From contig CM067549.1 of the NCBI GenBank assembly GCA_034509755.1, positions 41,677,305-41,741,304 of the forward strand: a stretch of DNA of 64,000 nt, read 5' to 3'. This stretch comes from Anisodus tanguticus (taxonomy: Eukaryota; Streptophyta; Magnoliopsida; Solanales; Solanaceae). The notes under the pieces are model-generated. The model was not told where the DNA came from. It was given only the letters and a program-made list of their open reading frames with translations, and searched no databases. Made by a program: the position numbers and the translations under genes. Shown here one piece after another: positions 23,510-35,837 of the stretch (positions are counted from its first letter, which is position 1; every line of letters begins with the position of its first letter).

Positions 23510-26067
23510 TGTTACACCCCATATTTTCGTACTCATATGCATCGTAAGCAAAGTAACATAAAGCTCGGTGAGGCTAAGATCCCATATTTGGATGAAAATA
23601 AGTTTAAACAGGTGTTATGAAAGTTTCATAAGAGTTTGGGTCAAACAAAGAAAAGAAAATTAAGTTTGTCAAAACTCAGGGAAGGGCAGGACAAATTTCG
23701 AACAAGATTTTGGCCCAACTTAGCAGGAGTATATCTGACGTTATATGAGTAGTTATGGGGTGAATAACCTATTAAGTTCAAGTTCATAGAGTCTTTTTTC
23801 CAACAAACCGTTCATCGATACGACGTCAGAGTAAAGATATATTTGCATTTTCATCCAAGGGTGCAAACTGCTGCGGGACAGAGGGCATGGACAGTGGCAA
23901 CTTAAATTATCTCATATAATAAAGCCCCAAAATGAATTGGAATTTCATTTCTCCAAACACTAAACACCTCCTACACTTTCTCAAACTTTCCTCCATGAAT
24001 CAAGACCAAATCCAAGAGTTAAACAAGTAATTACAACGTAAGAAATCACGTGGTACTCGTAGAATCATCGTTTCTCCGTCGTTTTACTTTTCGGGAGGAT
24101 TCTTCAACTTGAAGTAATATTTATGCTAGGGTGTTTTTCATAAATTGAGATATGTTTACTCATCTTAATGATCCTCCTAATCTAACATAGAAATTGGAAG
24201 GAGAATTTCCTAAAACAAGTCCCTATGAATTTTTTGTGAACTCTTGTGAACTTAGCTAGTTGTGTGGGTTGTTCATATGGTTTAAATATGTTTTTTGAAG
24301 TTGTGGAGCTATGGATGGGATTGTAATGAGAATTAGGGGTATAAGTAAAGAAAAAGAGTAGCGTTCTATGGAAATTAAGCTATAAAAGGGCCTACGAACT
24401 TACGCCCGCAAGTTACTCGATTAAATGTTTAAATGAAACTTTTCATAAGCTATGAACTCGTAATTGATCTCAAATTGTCTGTATTTTGTAGAAAGGCGTT
24501 CGTCAGGTGTTTAAGAACTCGGGACTCTTCTCTTTTGTGGCATGACTAGAAATCGATGAACGTTTCATTGATACATTCATTTCTTGAAAACATAAGGAGA
24601 TCATATTCTTATGGTGGAGCTGCCCTCTACTTCATATATGACTTATACTTTACTTCCATGTTTCTTTGGTTACTAATTGAAATGTTTCCGCAAAGTCGAC
24701 CGTATTCCAAAATGATTAAGCTTACCTCTTCTCATCCTGTATTAAAGTATATTCTCGCATTCTTATATTTCTTTTCCATTACTCAAAGATGACGGACCCT
24801 CTGTTGATATATTTTCCGATAAACATGAGATACATACACTTCCTTGTGATTGACTAATATTTATTTCATATATGACTTGTGTCAAGTACTTTCCCTTTTT
24901 TCATATTCCCTTCAGTTATCAATTAGAACGTCCTCAATAAACTTAAGTTGATAGTGGTTTACCCGATTGAGCTCAACCTTATCTCATGTCTAATCTATAT
25001 CAAATTTCTTTCATGTTCTCCATATCGGTTATCTTGTTTGGCTACCAATTGAAAGATGATGAACGTAGCGACAATAATGAAAGTTGGATGATAACAATGA
25101 TAGGTCACCCCAGCTCTTTATATGATATCCCTTTTGAGGTTGGTCTTACATTGCACTTATGTATATGTATCTATTTTCATTACCGCACTGCACTATAGTT
25201 GGCCAGACATGTATATATATGTGCACCTAGATGTATTTCTTTTATTACCGTGCCATGTCATAGACGGCCGGACATGCACGTAGCTGTGCATACCACTAAT
25301 TAGTTGGGCAGATATTTATCGTGTCCTATATGGCCGAGCAGTTATGATGAGATCACCCCACAAAGGGATTTATTATTATATAATATGATGTATGCCTCCA
25401 CAGTGATGAATGATTTTGCGTTCACGCATTTATAGTCATATTGTGTTCTCTGGATGCCCGCAGTGGCCTTATTCTGAGTTTCAGGTTGTCTTTGTACCTC
25501 TTTCTCATATTATTACATTCTTTATTCTTATCCTTATCGACTTACATACTCGGTACATATTTCATACTGATGTCCCTTTTTGTGCATTGTGTTCATGCCC
25601 ACAGGTGCAGATAGATAGGTCGGTGTGCCTCCTCAGTAGAATACCGAGATCAACAGTTGGGTGTCGCACTCCACTTCTCCGGAGTTGTTGTTTCTGAGTC
25701 TATAGGTACAGATGCATATGTATATATATATGGTTTTGGGTATGGCGAGGCCCTATCCCGACTAGTAGATGTTGTACAATACTCTTAGAGCCTTGCAGAC
25801 TTGCAGCCAGTGTATATATGTATTTTGTCTGGCCTTGTCGGCCTTCTAGATAGTATATATTATTTTTATGGCCTTGTCAGCCTTGCATATGTATATATAG
25901 TTTGTTCGGCTTTTTCTGCGTGTAGGTTATCATGTTTGGTTATTATTACTGTCATTTAGTAGCCTTGTCGATCCAATATTATTTCGCAGGTTACAGATGA
26001 CATGGTTGATTCGCTCGGGCCTTCGGGTGCTGGAGCCGGCCACACCCCTCAAGATTGAGGTGTGACA
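23510..26067 (+). mobile_element. Ty3/gypsy solo LTR, 2.56 kb, inside the copia integrase
   Basis: The segment starts TGTTACACCCCATATTTTCG, ends TTGAGGTGTGACA and is flanked by the 5-bp duplication ACATA (23505-23509 and 26068-26072). TG...CA ends, the length and the 'ACACCCC' opening match long LTRs of Tekay-like plant chromoviruses; the subgroup is an inference. There is no internal region or second LTR, so the element was lost by LTR-LTR recombination. A TATAAAA at 24381-24387 fits a plus-strand promoter. Frames inside (24556-24792, 24986-25198, 25410-25697) show no gag or pol similarity and are chance. Confidence 0.85.
24381..24387 (+). promoter_or_regulatory. candidate TATA box of the solo LTR
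   Basis: TATAAAA followed by GGGCCTACG, about 870 bp into the LTR. This is a reasonable place for a gypsy LTR promoter; whether it is used cannot be seen. Confidence 0.35.
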
Positions 26068-26072
26068 ACATA

Positions 26073-27850
26073 TAACACAAGGATTTGAAAATTAATTACA
26101 AGAAGATATAGAATTAAAGGAAACATTCTTCATATTACTCAAAGGCATATGACCTAATCTATAGTGTCGTAGTTGTTCCTTTACATTGCTATCAAAACAA
26201 GAAAAACATGAATGGAAAATAGAACTAGGCTTAATAGAACTCTTGACTGGATTAAAATTACAGGATTTAAAACTAGAACTATGATTTGATAACTTCTTGG
26301 TTGTGTGAAGACTGGATCTAGCAGAAACTTGACTCTTTTGTGATGACTGGCTTGATTTGAGTATATAAAGACCTCCATGTTCCCTACCAAGCTCCAGAGG
26401 GATCTTCAAAGAAGGGCATGCAACATAAAAAAAGAAGTAGGTCTAAATAATACATAAGATCTGAGTTGTCTACATAGCTTCTACACAGACAACAAGTTGA
26501 ATTTAAAAGAGGGAATATATAAGACATAAGACATTTGGTAAGAATAAATTGGATAAAACTGAGACTGCCCCTGAGTGTGTTACCTTCACTCTATATGAAT
26601 TTAGTAGATTTACCATGATAGGTTTAGGGAGAATGATTATATTATAAAGGAGTGCTTTGTTGTGAGTCATATGATGAGTAGCACCACTGTCCAATATCCA
26701 AGATCTACTGTCAATATTAACAAAGCATGCATAAGAGTTAAAAAATTGTGTCATACCAGCATAACTCATGTTTGCCAAAGCTTCTGTAACATTCTTATCT
26801 TAATGTCCTCCTTTGAGTTACTATAGAAGTTCTAGAAGTTGGGCACATTGTCATGACTCAAAGATTTGATGCTTGTAGCACTGTTATCTTCCTGAACATG
26901 TTCATCAGTTGGTCCAAAAGCATTGTTAGCCTGTGCATTTTCTTGAAATTTCTCAGACTTTGTAAATTTAAAATCAGATGGAAATCCCTGTAACATTTTT
27001 CAATACTATGTCTTGACTTTTTACAATACCCACAGATTTGGTTGTTTCTTTTAGGATTAAAACTGGATTTCTGCATTTTGTAGTCATGAAATTTTCTTTG
27101 GTTAGTAGCGGTAAACGATGATTCTCATAGATAAACTGGTTCAACATGAATTTCTCTCTGTTTTTCATCTAGTTTGACCAATGAATATGCATGTCCAATA
27201 GAAGGTAAATGATAAGACAACAGAATGTTGCTCCTTACCCTTATGAATACATCATTCAATCCCATTAAAAATTGTAAACCCTTTCATTTTGATATGTTTT
27301 GTGGCCTTTTTCTTTTGCACCACAAACACACTCACACACAGGCAGAAAAAGTATTTAATGCATTCAACTCTTCCCATAGGCTTTTTATTTTAGTAAAATA
27401 AGTTGTGACACTTGTGTTTCCTTGGGTTACAACATTGAGTTCTTTTCTAAGTTGAAATAGCTTAGCACCATTGGTCTGACCATATCTTTCTTCCAGATCT
27501 CTCCACAAATCTTTTGTACTAACAGAATACAAGACACTTTCTGTTATTTCTTTGGAAAGAGAGTTCAATAACCATGACAATACCATGTCATTACATCTGA
27601 TCCAAGCTTTCAACAAGCCTGAACTAGAATAGGGAATAACCAGGGATCCATCAGTGAAACCCAGCTTGTTCTGGGTAGATAGGACTATGACAACAGCCTT
27701 CCTCCAACCACTATATCCTCTTTCATCAAATATTGAAGAAACAAGACTCATCCCTGAATAATCCGAGGGTTGGAGATAAAAATGATGGCTAAAATACACT
27801 ACATCACTTGTAGTAGATCCAGCAGAATAGTGGCATCACCAACTAAGGTA
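26073..27850 (-). pseudogene. copia gag, protease and integrase N terminus (decayed)
   Basis: Leftward from about 27800: a Gag fragment of 155 codons (27799-27332) containing SKEITESVLYSVSTKDLW and ERYGQTNGAKLFQLRKEL, typical of plant copia Gag; a zinc knuckle CGYCKKSRHSIEKC within 27076-26858; the protease site SWILDSGATHHMTH within 26778-26503; and the start of integrase with QLRHYRLGHMP within 26409-26092. The pieces lie in different frames with stops between them. The solo LTR interrupts the frame just after the integrase zinc-binding region. Confidence 0.85.
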
Positions 27851-27957
27851 GTTTCTGCCAAAATTTTAGTAGTTTGCCTAGAACTGGACATTGTAAATAT
27901 GACAAAGAAAACAGATTAGATAAATGTAAAAGATGATCGGAAGCAAGAATCAAACAT

Positions 27958-27969
27958 GCTCTGATACCA
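27958..27969 (-). promoter_or_regulatory. primer-binding site for initiator tRNA-Met
   Basis: On the minus strand TGGTATCAGAGC directly follows the 5' LTR, a full 12-base match to the canonical initiator-tRNA complement. This fixes the orientation of the element. Confidence 0.9.
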
Positions 27970-28379
27970 TATCAAGATACAAAACAAAATAAAGGAAATT
28001 TTCTTTGATGAATTAATTGAATGAATTTGCTATACATTGTATCCTAATTTGTACAAGTGTAAAAAGCATCTTTCCTAACTAACTTTGTCATGTGTCTAAA
28101 TTATATTTGATATGCTTGTAATGAATTTCACTATATTTACAAGAATGGATATTCACAATACTTGCTCGGCAATTCTTCATTTCATTTTGGGCCCATTTCT
28201 TTGGTCCAGCTGATGCCTCACTTTTGCTAATTCATTTCATCATTTGGCCCCGGCCTATTTCGCACAAGACCACAAAATGGTCGAGTCTTCTAGACACAAA
28301 CCTCGACCAAATCAAAAATAACTCTCTTCTTTGTCAAAACTTCATCGTCTTCATTTGTAAAGAACCATGCATTTCAACA
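27970..28379 (-). repeat. 5' LTR of the minus-strand copia element
   Basis: It is 410 bp and ends (plus strand) TTTCAACA, followed by the target copy CAGAG. The terminal TG at its left end has become TA. It is about 25 bp longer than the partner LTR because of small insertions near 28240 and 28288. Confidence 0.88.
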
Positions 28380-28384
28380 CAGAG

Positions 28385-28590
28385 CCAGCCACACCGATGA
28401 TGAAAGGTCACTCACACCCTTTACTGGCTCATCTGAAAATGTCTTTGGCTCAAGGAATGAGTTCCATCTCTACAGTCAATCCAAAAATGAAAGTGTTAGA
28501 TATGGAATTGTAGAGGTTATCCATTATTCAATTTTAGGTCACATAACCGACCGAACGTTCCCCCTTTAGCCCTTAGCGGGGTCATTTGCA
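28385..28590. other. unassigned flank of the copia insertion
   Basis: This continues the pre-insertion sequence from 20338-20369. With that segment it stays open in one frame up to a TAG near 28515. No recognisable product. Confidence 0.25.
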
Positions 28591-28795
28591 CTTTTCCCGT
28601 ATTTTGTACTTGTCTTTAATTTTTATCCCTCAAATGAAACTTATATCTTCCGAGGCATAAGTTCTTTATAAAATTCGACACAAGTTATGTCTGATTTCGT
28701 AAAGAATTTATGTTCCACAAGACAAAAATTCCATTTGAGGGGCAAAAATTAAATACCTGCCCACTTGACGGAAAACCGTGCAATTTTTCGTCCTT
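28590..28795. repeat. imperfect inverted repeat, possible MITE
   Basis: The left arm around TTTAATTTTTATCCCTCAAA (about 28616-28635) pairs with the reverse complement of the right arm around TTTGAGGGGCAAAAATTAAA (28733-28753). Shorter matches extend outward. I could not find a convincing target duplication. Confidence 0.35.
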
Positions 28796-28818
28796 TCATG
28801 TCCTCCACAAAACAAAAT

Positions 28819-28926
28819 GGCCCACATCCCACAAGCGGAGCCCAATTCTCATCACTTTCCTACTGCTGCTCTGCGCCTTTGCTGCCGCCGGCCGTCGTTG
28901 CTCACCGTCATTTCTCGCCGTCGCTA
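28819..28926 (+). other. GC-rich candidate 5' non-coding exon
   Basis: After a long AT-rich tract comes a GC-rich stretch ending in CGTCGCTAAG followed by a good splice donor, GTACGTG. A candidate acceptor, TTGTTCAACAG, lies at about 35766-35776, just before the Jagunal-like start codon. The stretch could be a first untranslated exon of that gene, with a 6.8-kb intron holding the L1 and RTE fragments. It could equally belong to another gene or be chance. Confidence 0.25.
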
Positions 28927-29559
28927 AGGTACGTGAACTCATAGCATTTCGCTCTCCTTTTATTCTCTTTTTTTTCTCTCACTTTCCTTCTATTTTCGAA
29001 AACTGATAGGAAGAAATAAAAAGTGTTTTTAACGAGACTAACTTCATAGGTATATTTTTTTTATTTCATTTCAATTTCCTTGATATGTTTCTGAGTTCTC
29101 TTTAGATTCGTGCTCGTGTGTAGTTGAATTGAACAATTTAACTTCTAGCATGTTTGTGTTTCGCTCATATTGTTAAAAATCTAATATTTACCTTATGAAC
29201 CGAATTAAAAATATCGAACTGGACCAAATTAATGTATGCACTAGTGAAGAACCGAAAAGAACATTGATTCATGATTTGTTTGTAGTCACAAGTTTTTTGC
29301 ATAATATGATGGCATTTTAGGATTTCAACTAACAGTTTAGAGGAGGATGCATCGTATAATTAGGTTTAACTGAATTTAGTACTTTTTATATGGATTACAA
29401 ATATACATGTGAAATTACTAAAGTTTCAACAGATGCTACAATTTGAACTCATAATTGTAAAATTACATTGGGTTTAGTTGTGAGCACATAAAAGTTGAAC
29501 TCATCAAGTTTACATTCTGGAACTACCCCTATTGATATTTATCTACAAATTTCGGTATT

Positions 29560-30140
29560 TGATATGCTACCAGTTCTTAAGGAACTCTACTGCCATCATT
29601 CCCAATTGGCCATGGAAATGTATTTGGAGAAACACAACCCCATTGAAAGTGGAGTGCTTCACATGGATGGTGGCTCATGAACAGTGCTTAACTCAAGATA
29701 ACCTTCGGAGATGAGGAGTGATCATTTGTAGTAGATGTGCACTGTGTGAGAAGCACAATGAGGATGTCAATAATATTTTTATTCACTGCGCATTCACTAG
29801 ACAGATCTGAGATTTTGTTCTGAACATCGTCGTCTGGTAAGACAAAAATGAAAACATGGGATACTCTCCCTTCAGCAATATGGTGGACCATTTGGAAGGA
29901 AAGGAATGCAAGGATATTTGAAAGCAAATCAGAATTTGTAGTTAGTATTAAGTACAGATGTTTATCAAAGCTATTGTTTTTGTGTAACATCGCAATTGCA
30001 AATGATATAGAGGCCATGATAGATCTTTTTGAGCTCATTACACAATATGTAATGGGGCTACCCCTTGTAAATTCCTAACATCACCTTTTGGTTGCTGGAC
30101 ATTTAATCAATACCTTTTAACGATTAAAAAGAAAAAGAAA
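29560..30140 (+). mobile_element. L1-type LINE, 3' fragment
   Basis: Frames on the plus strand show the end of a plant L1 ORF2. A zinc-binding RT region reads ECFTWMVAHEQCLTQDNL with CALCEKHNEDVNNIFIHC in another frame. The fragment ends in an A-rich tail near 30120-30140. It is broken by frameshifts and lacks endonuclease and RT, so it is a 5'-truncated dead copy. Confidence 0.65.
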
Positions 30141-31330
30141 AATCTATTGCAGAAACAAAGCAGAGTAAGAGAACAACTTGATAATCATAATGTTCATGGA
30201 GAAACAATAGTTGTTAACAACAGAAAGGACGAAATGGAGGGGACGAATCTTGATCTCCCTTGAATGTCATACCAATTTATGTTGAAAGTAGCATCGAAGC
30301 CGGTAATTTCATTAAGGGTTCAAACTTTTCAAGATTTAACATATATGTATAAAAAGTAACATTTGATGTATACACAATATAATTTTTTGGAGAAGAATGT
30401 CTAACTGACTATCCTTCTCGTATGTAACTCCGCCCCTGGTTGTAAGTGACCACCACAATCGCCATCGCGGTATTTAAGTTTCCACAAAAGCCATTATGAA
30501 TATCTAGTCTTCTAAGCTGCAATGTTCTTCACTTGGCTTGTACATCACTTGGCTTGTACATAAAGGCCATGAGCTCATTGTATAGACAATATACTGAAGT
30601 TGTTCTGGATCCCTAACTATGTCTCATTTTAAGCCTTTGGCTTGTTTGACATCGAATGAAATCTATCTTTTGGGCATCATTCCTTCTCTCAATCTACTTA
30701 GGTTATAGCTTTGTTTTGTTGTATAAAGAAAGGTTGAAGACCATGTTGACCTGTCCATTTGATTCTTGTGTACTATGTTTGTTTCGACTTTGATTAGGAT
30801 GTTCACGTCTTCCAATTTCCTCTTTTTATCCAAAGATTCCTTTGAATTGTATGTTGATTGCTCCTCCTCCTCCTCCTCTTTCCCCTAAGTCTATTTTACC
30901 TTTGGCTTGTGTTATATCACAAAACCTATCTGATTATAACTTTTTCTATTTTTTCCTGCTAGATTACGACACCATTTATTTCGCCTTTCACTTTGTTTAG
31001 AATCATCGCCCGCCCAACCATTCTTCCACCACACAAAAAGATTTTATGCCACCTTCCTCACAAGCACATTACCACACCTCACTTCAAATAAACTCTATAG
31101 CACCAATTGCGACTTCCAAATATGATCCTTGGAATGGCAATTGGTGGGAGGGAGCAAGGGCAGAGGGTGGCATTTAAGCATATGCATGGTAGGGCGGGGT
31201 GGGAAAACAAAATGTGGGGTATGCTATAATATTTTTTCAATTCAGGCGGGCAGGTAGATGAGTTACGAGTTGGAGGAATTAATCTAATTAGACCAATGTG
31301 TCGAACTAAAATTGAACTACCTAAAAGATA
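30141..31330. other. no recognisable gene
   Basis: About 1.2 kb with no supported feature. The right end approaches the (CAA)n start of the RTE LINE 3' end. Confidence 0.4.
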
Positions 31331-31444
31331 CAACAACATACCCAGTGAAATCTACAATGTGGGGTCTGGAGAGGGTAGAGTGTACGCAGATCTTACCTCT
31401 ACCTTGGTAGTTAAAGCGATTGTTTTCGAGAGACTCTCGGCTCA

Positions 31445-31507
31445 AGACAGAGCATAAGCATAAGCATAATCATAAGCACAAGCACAAGCATAAGCATAAG
31501 CATAAGC
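31445..31507 (+). repeat. (CATAAG)n-like hexamer repeat in the LINE 3' part
   Basis: About ten imperfect copies of CATAAG/CACAAG. The related RTE copy at 37006 has only AGCATAATCAGGC at this place, so the tract expanded in this copy. Confidence 0.75.
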
Positions 31508-31799
31508 AAAGCAAGAGAAACGGTCAGATTCGGGCAAAAAAAATAAAAAAAATAGAACCAGTATGAAAATGCTTGTATCAAAAGCGAATAAGTCATGATA
31601 GCGTATTTTGAAAAAAAAATAGTAAAAGAGAAGCAGTTACTAATGCAGGTAAATAAGATAAACAAAGTACACTAAAGAACACATAACAACAGAGATCAAA
31701 CTACAAGGGACTATAAATCAATACTGCACCTATTTGTATGATATGCTAAGCGGGCCTACAATAAAAATACTACAACTACCAGTTTGCAAGCATAAGTAG

Positions 31800-33660
31800 G
31801 ACTACACTCGACTACCTACTACCCTTCTACCCTAATTCGTGTCCTCCACAACCCCTATCTAAGGTCATGTCCTCAGTAAGTTGCATCTGCGTCGTATCTC
31901 GTCTAATCACCTCTCCCCAATATTTTTTTGGCCTACTTCTACCCCTCCTAAAATCGTTCATAGCCTACCTTTCACATCTCCGCATTGGGGTATTTGTGTC
32001 TCTCCTCTACACATACCCAAACCATCTCAACCTCGCTTTACGCATCTTATCCTCCACCGAGTCTACTCCCACTCGGCCCCGGATATCATCATTTCTAATC
32101 ATATCCCTCCTTGTATACCCATACATCCATCTCATCATCCTCATCTCCGCAACTTTCATCTTTTGGATGTGCGAAGTCTTGACTGGTTAATACTCTGCCT
32201 CATACAATATAGTCGATCTAACCACCGCCCTATAGAACTTGCCTTTAAGTTTTTGTGGCACCTTTTTGTCACATAAGAGTCCATATGCGAGCCTCCATTT
32301 CATCCACTCGGCCCCAATACGATGTGTGACATCGTCATTAATTTCTAGGATAATAGACCCGAGGTACTTGAAGCTTCCTTTTTTTGGAATGAGCTGAGTA
32401 CCAAGCCTCACTTCCACACCTGTCTCAAGGTCACTCCTATTACTGAACTTGCACTCTAAGTATTCTATCTTGGTCCTACTCAGCCTAAACCCTTTAAACT
32501 TCATAGTTTGTCTCCAAACCTCCAGCTTAGCGTTCACTCCGCTATGAGTCTCATCAATCAGGACTATGTCGTCTGTGAATAACATACACCATGACACCTC
32601 CCCTTGGATTTGTCACATCAGTCCATCCATCATCAAGGCAAATAAGAATGGGCTAAGAGTTGATCCCTGGTGCAGCCCCATCATCACTGGGAAGTGCTCC
32701 GAGTCTCCTCCTACTGTCCGTACTCTGGTCTTGGATCCATCATTTATATCCTTGATCATCCTAGTGTACGCCACATGTACACCTCTAACCTCCAAACATC
32801 TCCAAAGAACCTCCATAGGAACTTTGTTGTATGCTTTCTCGAGGTCGATGAAAGTCTTTTCCTCTTCATATACTGCTTCACCAACCTCCTAATAAGGTGA
32901 ATGACTTCTGTAGTCGAACGCCTCGGCATGAATCCAAACTGGTTTTCGAAAATAGAGGTACCTCATCTCACCCACATCTCCACGACCCTTTCCCAAACTT
33001 TCATAGTGTGGCTTAGCAGCTTGATACCCCTATAGTTGTTGCAACTCTGGATATCACATTTGTTCTTGTACAAAGGAATCATTGTACTCCACCTCCATTC
33101 TTTGAACATTCTCGTCGTCTTAGAAATGACGTTAAACAACTTAGTCAGCCACTACAAATCTATCCGGCATGCGCTCTTTCAAAATTCAATTGGATCTCAT
33201 CAGGCCCAGTCGCTCGTCCCTTGCGCATCTTACGAACAACACCCTTAACCTCCTCAACCTTAATGCTTCTACAATACCAAAAATCTCGGTACCTACTAGA
33301 TTGCTCCAGATCTCTCAGCACAATGTTTCTATCTCCTTTTTCGTTTACGAGTTTACAGAAGTAAGACTACCACATCCGCCTAATATGTGCGTCCTCTACC
33401 AGTACTTTGTCATCCTCATCCTTGATGCACCTCACGTGATCCAAGTCACGGGCCCTCCTTTCCTTCGCCTTGGCTAGTCTGTACAACTTTTTATCCCCGC
33501 TTTTTCCCTCTAATTCCACATATAGGCGTTCAAAAGCCATCGTTTTCGCCGCCGTAACCCCAAGTTTTGCCTCCTTCCTTGCCATCTTATACAGTTTCCT
33601 ATTTGTCTACTTCTCCACCTTATCATTGTTTTTACCAATTTTGCATACGCCACTTTCTTC
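31800..33660 (-). pseudogene. RTE LINE reverse transcriptase region (frameshifted)
   Basis: Fragments in several frames read in RT order: TMAFERLYVELEGKSGDKKL (33585-33367), a segment with GLHQGSTLSPFLFALMMDGL (32816-32613), then FTDDIVLIDETHSGVN (32597-32187), where FADD is usual, followed by the thumb/C-terminal part ending near 31800. The Y/FxDD catalytic aspartates are still visible, but stops and shifts show that the copy is dead. Confidence 0.75.
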
Positions 33661-33695
33661 GCTTTCACCTTCTCTTGAACTTTACCATTCCACCA

Positions 33696-34643
33696 TCAGT
33701 CCCCTCGATGCCCACCGCGGCTGCCCTGTGAGACCCCTAGCACTTCTCTAGCTACCTCTCGAATGCAACTGGCCATCATGTCCCACATACCGGTCGCATC
33801 CCCACTACTCCCCCAAGCCCCCTTGGCCATCAACCTCTCCTCCATCTCATTTGCACTGGCCATAGTCAAACTCCCCCATTTGATTCTTAACCTGTCATCC
33901 ACAATCCTTCTCTTCTTCTCCATCTTGATCTCCAAATCCATCACCAAAAGTGTATGTCGAGTTATAAGATACTCCCTCGGAATAACCTTACAGTCTTTAC
34001 AAAGACCGTTGTCAACCTTCCTAATGAGCAAAAAGTATATCTGAGTCTTAGCCACCGAACTACAGAAAGTCACCAAGTGCTCCTCCTTCAGGAACCTCGA
34101 ATTGGCTATCACCAGCTCAAAAGCTCTAGCAAACTCCAAAAGTGACACCTCCCCCATTCTTGTCCCCGAGGCCAAAGCCTCCATGCACGTTGTCATAGCC
34201 CCCGGTAGCGACTCGATATGTCCATTGAAATTCCCTCCTACAAATAACTTCTTAGTGGGTGGTATACCTCCCATCACCTTGTCTAAATCCTCCCAAAAGC
34301 GCTTCTTCTCCTCCTCGTCCAAGCCCGCTTGCGGCGCGTATGCACTACTAATGTTCATAATGAACCCTCCAACTACCAACTTAATCGTCATCATCCTGTC
34401 ATTGACCCTCCTAACCTCTACCACGTGATCCCTTAGCTCGATGTCTACTAAAATGCCTACCTCATTCCTATACCTCAACCTACCCGAGAACCTTAACTTA
34501 TACCCGTCTACATCCTTAGCCTTCGGTCCTACCCATTTGGTCTCCTGGACACAGACTATATTAATCATCATCTTCTTAAGAATCTTAACTAGCTCTATAG
34601 ACTTCCTCGTTAAAGTCTCAATGTTCCAAGATCCTATTCTCAA
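33696..34643 (-). pseudogene. RTE LINE apurinic-type endonuclease domain (315 codons open)
   Basis: The frame starts MRIGSWNIETLTRKS and includes VCVQETKW, SSAYAPQAG and a GGNFNGH site, where the active-site motif is usually GDFN-x-H. These are the ordered motifs of the exonuclease-endonuclease-phosphatase fold used by non-LTR elements to nick target DNA. A gD-to-gN change at the catalytic Asp would make it inactive. The late SDH motif is not clear. Database entries often label such frames 'craniofacial development protein 2-like'; that is a LINE artefact. Confidence 0.8.
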
Positions 34644-35837
34644 CCTAGCATCTCACTTATCCCTCCTAACCCTCGCCCCCGTCTCCGACCGAGAACATGA
34701 CCCTGGTCTACCATTATTTACCAAAGCCATTAGAGTCACAAATACTAGATACAAACAATATAATATATCTAATTGCAAAAAGTAAGAACATTATGAATCT
34801 TATAATCAATAAAGCAAGCAGAGAATGGAGCAACTAAATCAGCTACCCGAAGCCTGCAAAATGCAGTACTTAAACTAAGGCAATTAATTAACTAACGAGA
34901 AAGATAGACAAAGCTCAACAAGTGAACCGGAGGTACCAATTCCAATAATAATGAACCTGGACTGTAGATGCTCCTCCACAAACTGATGGCGTTTCCTTGT
35001 GTTCTTCCTCTCTTACTCGCTTACTGCGGCAAATTCCCTCTGGTACAGTGCTAATTGCAGGTCGCCGGAAAACTGGGGTTTTCGGCCAGAGAATAGGGTT
35101 TCCAAACAGAAAACTATAGGAAATTACAGCTCTAGCTCACTGGAATAAACAACACTAATGTTCACCGGCGTCGGAGCAGCTTAGTAACCTGGCCGCCGAT
35201 CCGAGTGGCAGAAGAAGACAAATAGAGAAACAGAGAGGAGTAGACGAAGAAGAGGAGGAAAAGAGAAGCAGAAGTAAAAGGGAAGATGCCGGAAAAAGTC
35301 ACCGGCGTAGTAGTCCGGCGGCGTTACCTGGCCGCCGGGCTGGTTACCGTCGGTGAGGGGGGGTGGGAATGGGGATCTGACTGGTTACCGTTGGGGGGTG
35401 AGAGGGGAGAGGAGAGAGAGAGGCGCCGGTGGAGGCTAGGATTTTAGCCGTTACAGTGCAGTTGTAGCCGTTAGGTGTTCCTGGAAAATGACAAAATAGT
35501 CCTTTATGTCTTATGTTTAGGGGCCTAAGCATTGTTTGTCCTTTAACAAACTTTGGTTGTTTGATTTAACGGAAATATGAAAGAAAAAAAATTAACATGA
35601 ACTCATATTTAGAAGTGTAATTTTTGCAGTTTCTGTCATATTTGGTCTAGAGTCTAGTTCAGCTTTTTGAGTTGCATTTTCGGCTATTTTTTAATTTATA
35701 TTTTATGTTTATTTTGATATGGCAGTTTCTCAGATTTGACTTAATATTTTTTTCGATATCGGCGTTGTTCAACAGAGACCGTGGGGCTTCAAAAAGTCGT
35801 CAATCTCAGTGTTGAGAGAAAAGAAATTGGGGAAAAC

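Larger units (their letters stand above)
20375..28379 (-). mobile_element. older Ty1/copia retrotransposon on the minus strand
   Basis: Two LTRs in the same orientation (20375-20759 and 27970-28379) flank about 7.2 kb. A perfect 5-bp duplication, CAGAG, lies outside at 20370-20374 and 28380-28384. The primer-binding site complementary to initiator tRNA-Met lies inside the right LTR and a polypurine tract inside the left one, giving minus-strand orientation. Gag, protease, integrase, RT and RNase H follow in copia order. The LTRs differ by roughly one base in eight with several indels, so the insertion is much older than the array. A gypsy solo LTR splits the integrase. Confidence 0.9.
31331..35440 (-). 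mobile_element. RTE-type LINE on the minus strand, near full length but decayed
   Basis: The 3' end lies at the left: read on the minus strand it ends GGTATGTTGTTG, the short TTG tail of RTE LINEs. The endonuclease frame lies at 34643-33696 and RT pieces from 33585 down to about 31800. The upstream sequence to about 35440 is GC- and pyrimidine-rich on the minus strand and fits a 5' UTR, but I could not place this end exactly or find a target duplication. The 3' part also carries a CATAAG-type microsatellite (31445-31507). Confidence 0.75.

Noticed and set aside
24556..25697. Three frames inside the 2.56-kb solo LTR
   Set aside because: Hydrophobic chance frames in LTR DNA with no gag, pol or host-protein motif.
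33696..34643. Host gene 'craniofacial development protein 2-like'
   Set aside because: The motifs are those of the LINE endonuclease and RT fragments follow in order. The name is an annotation artefact.
31331..35440. Assigning exact ends and a target duplication to the first RTE LINE
   Set aside because: I compared flanks near 31331 and 35440-35520 and found no convincing matching pair, so the right boundary is approximate.
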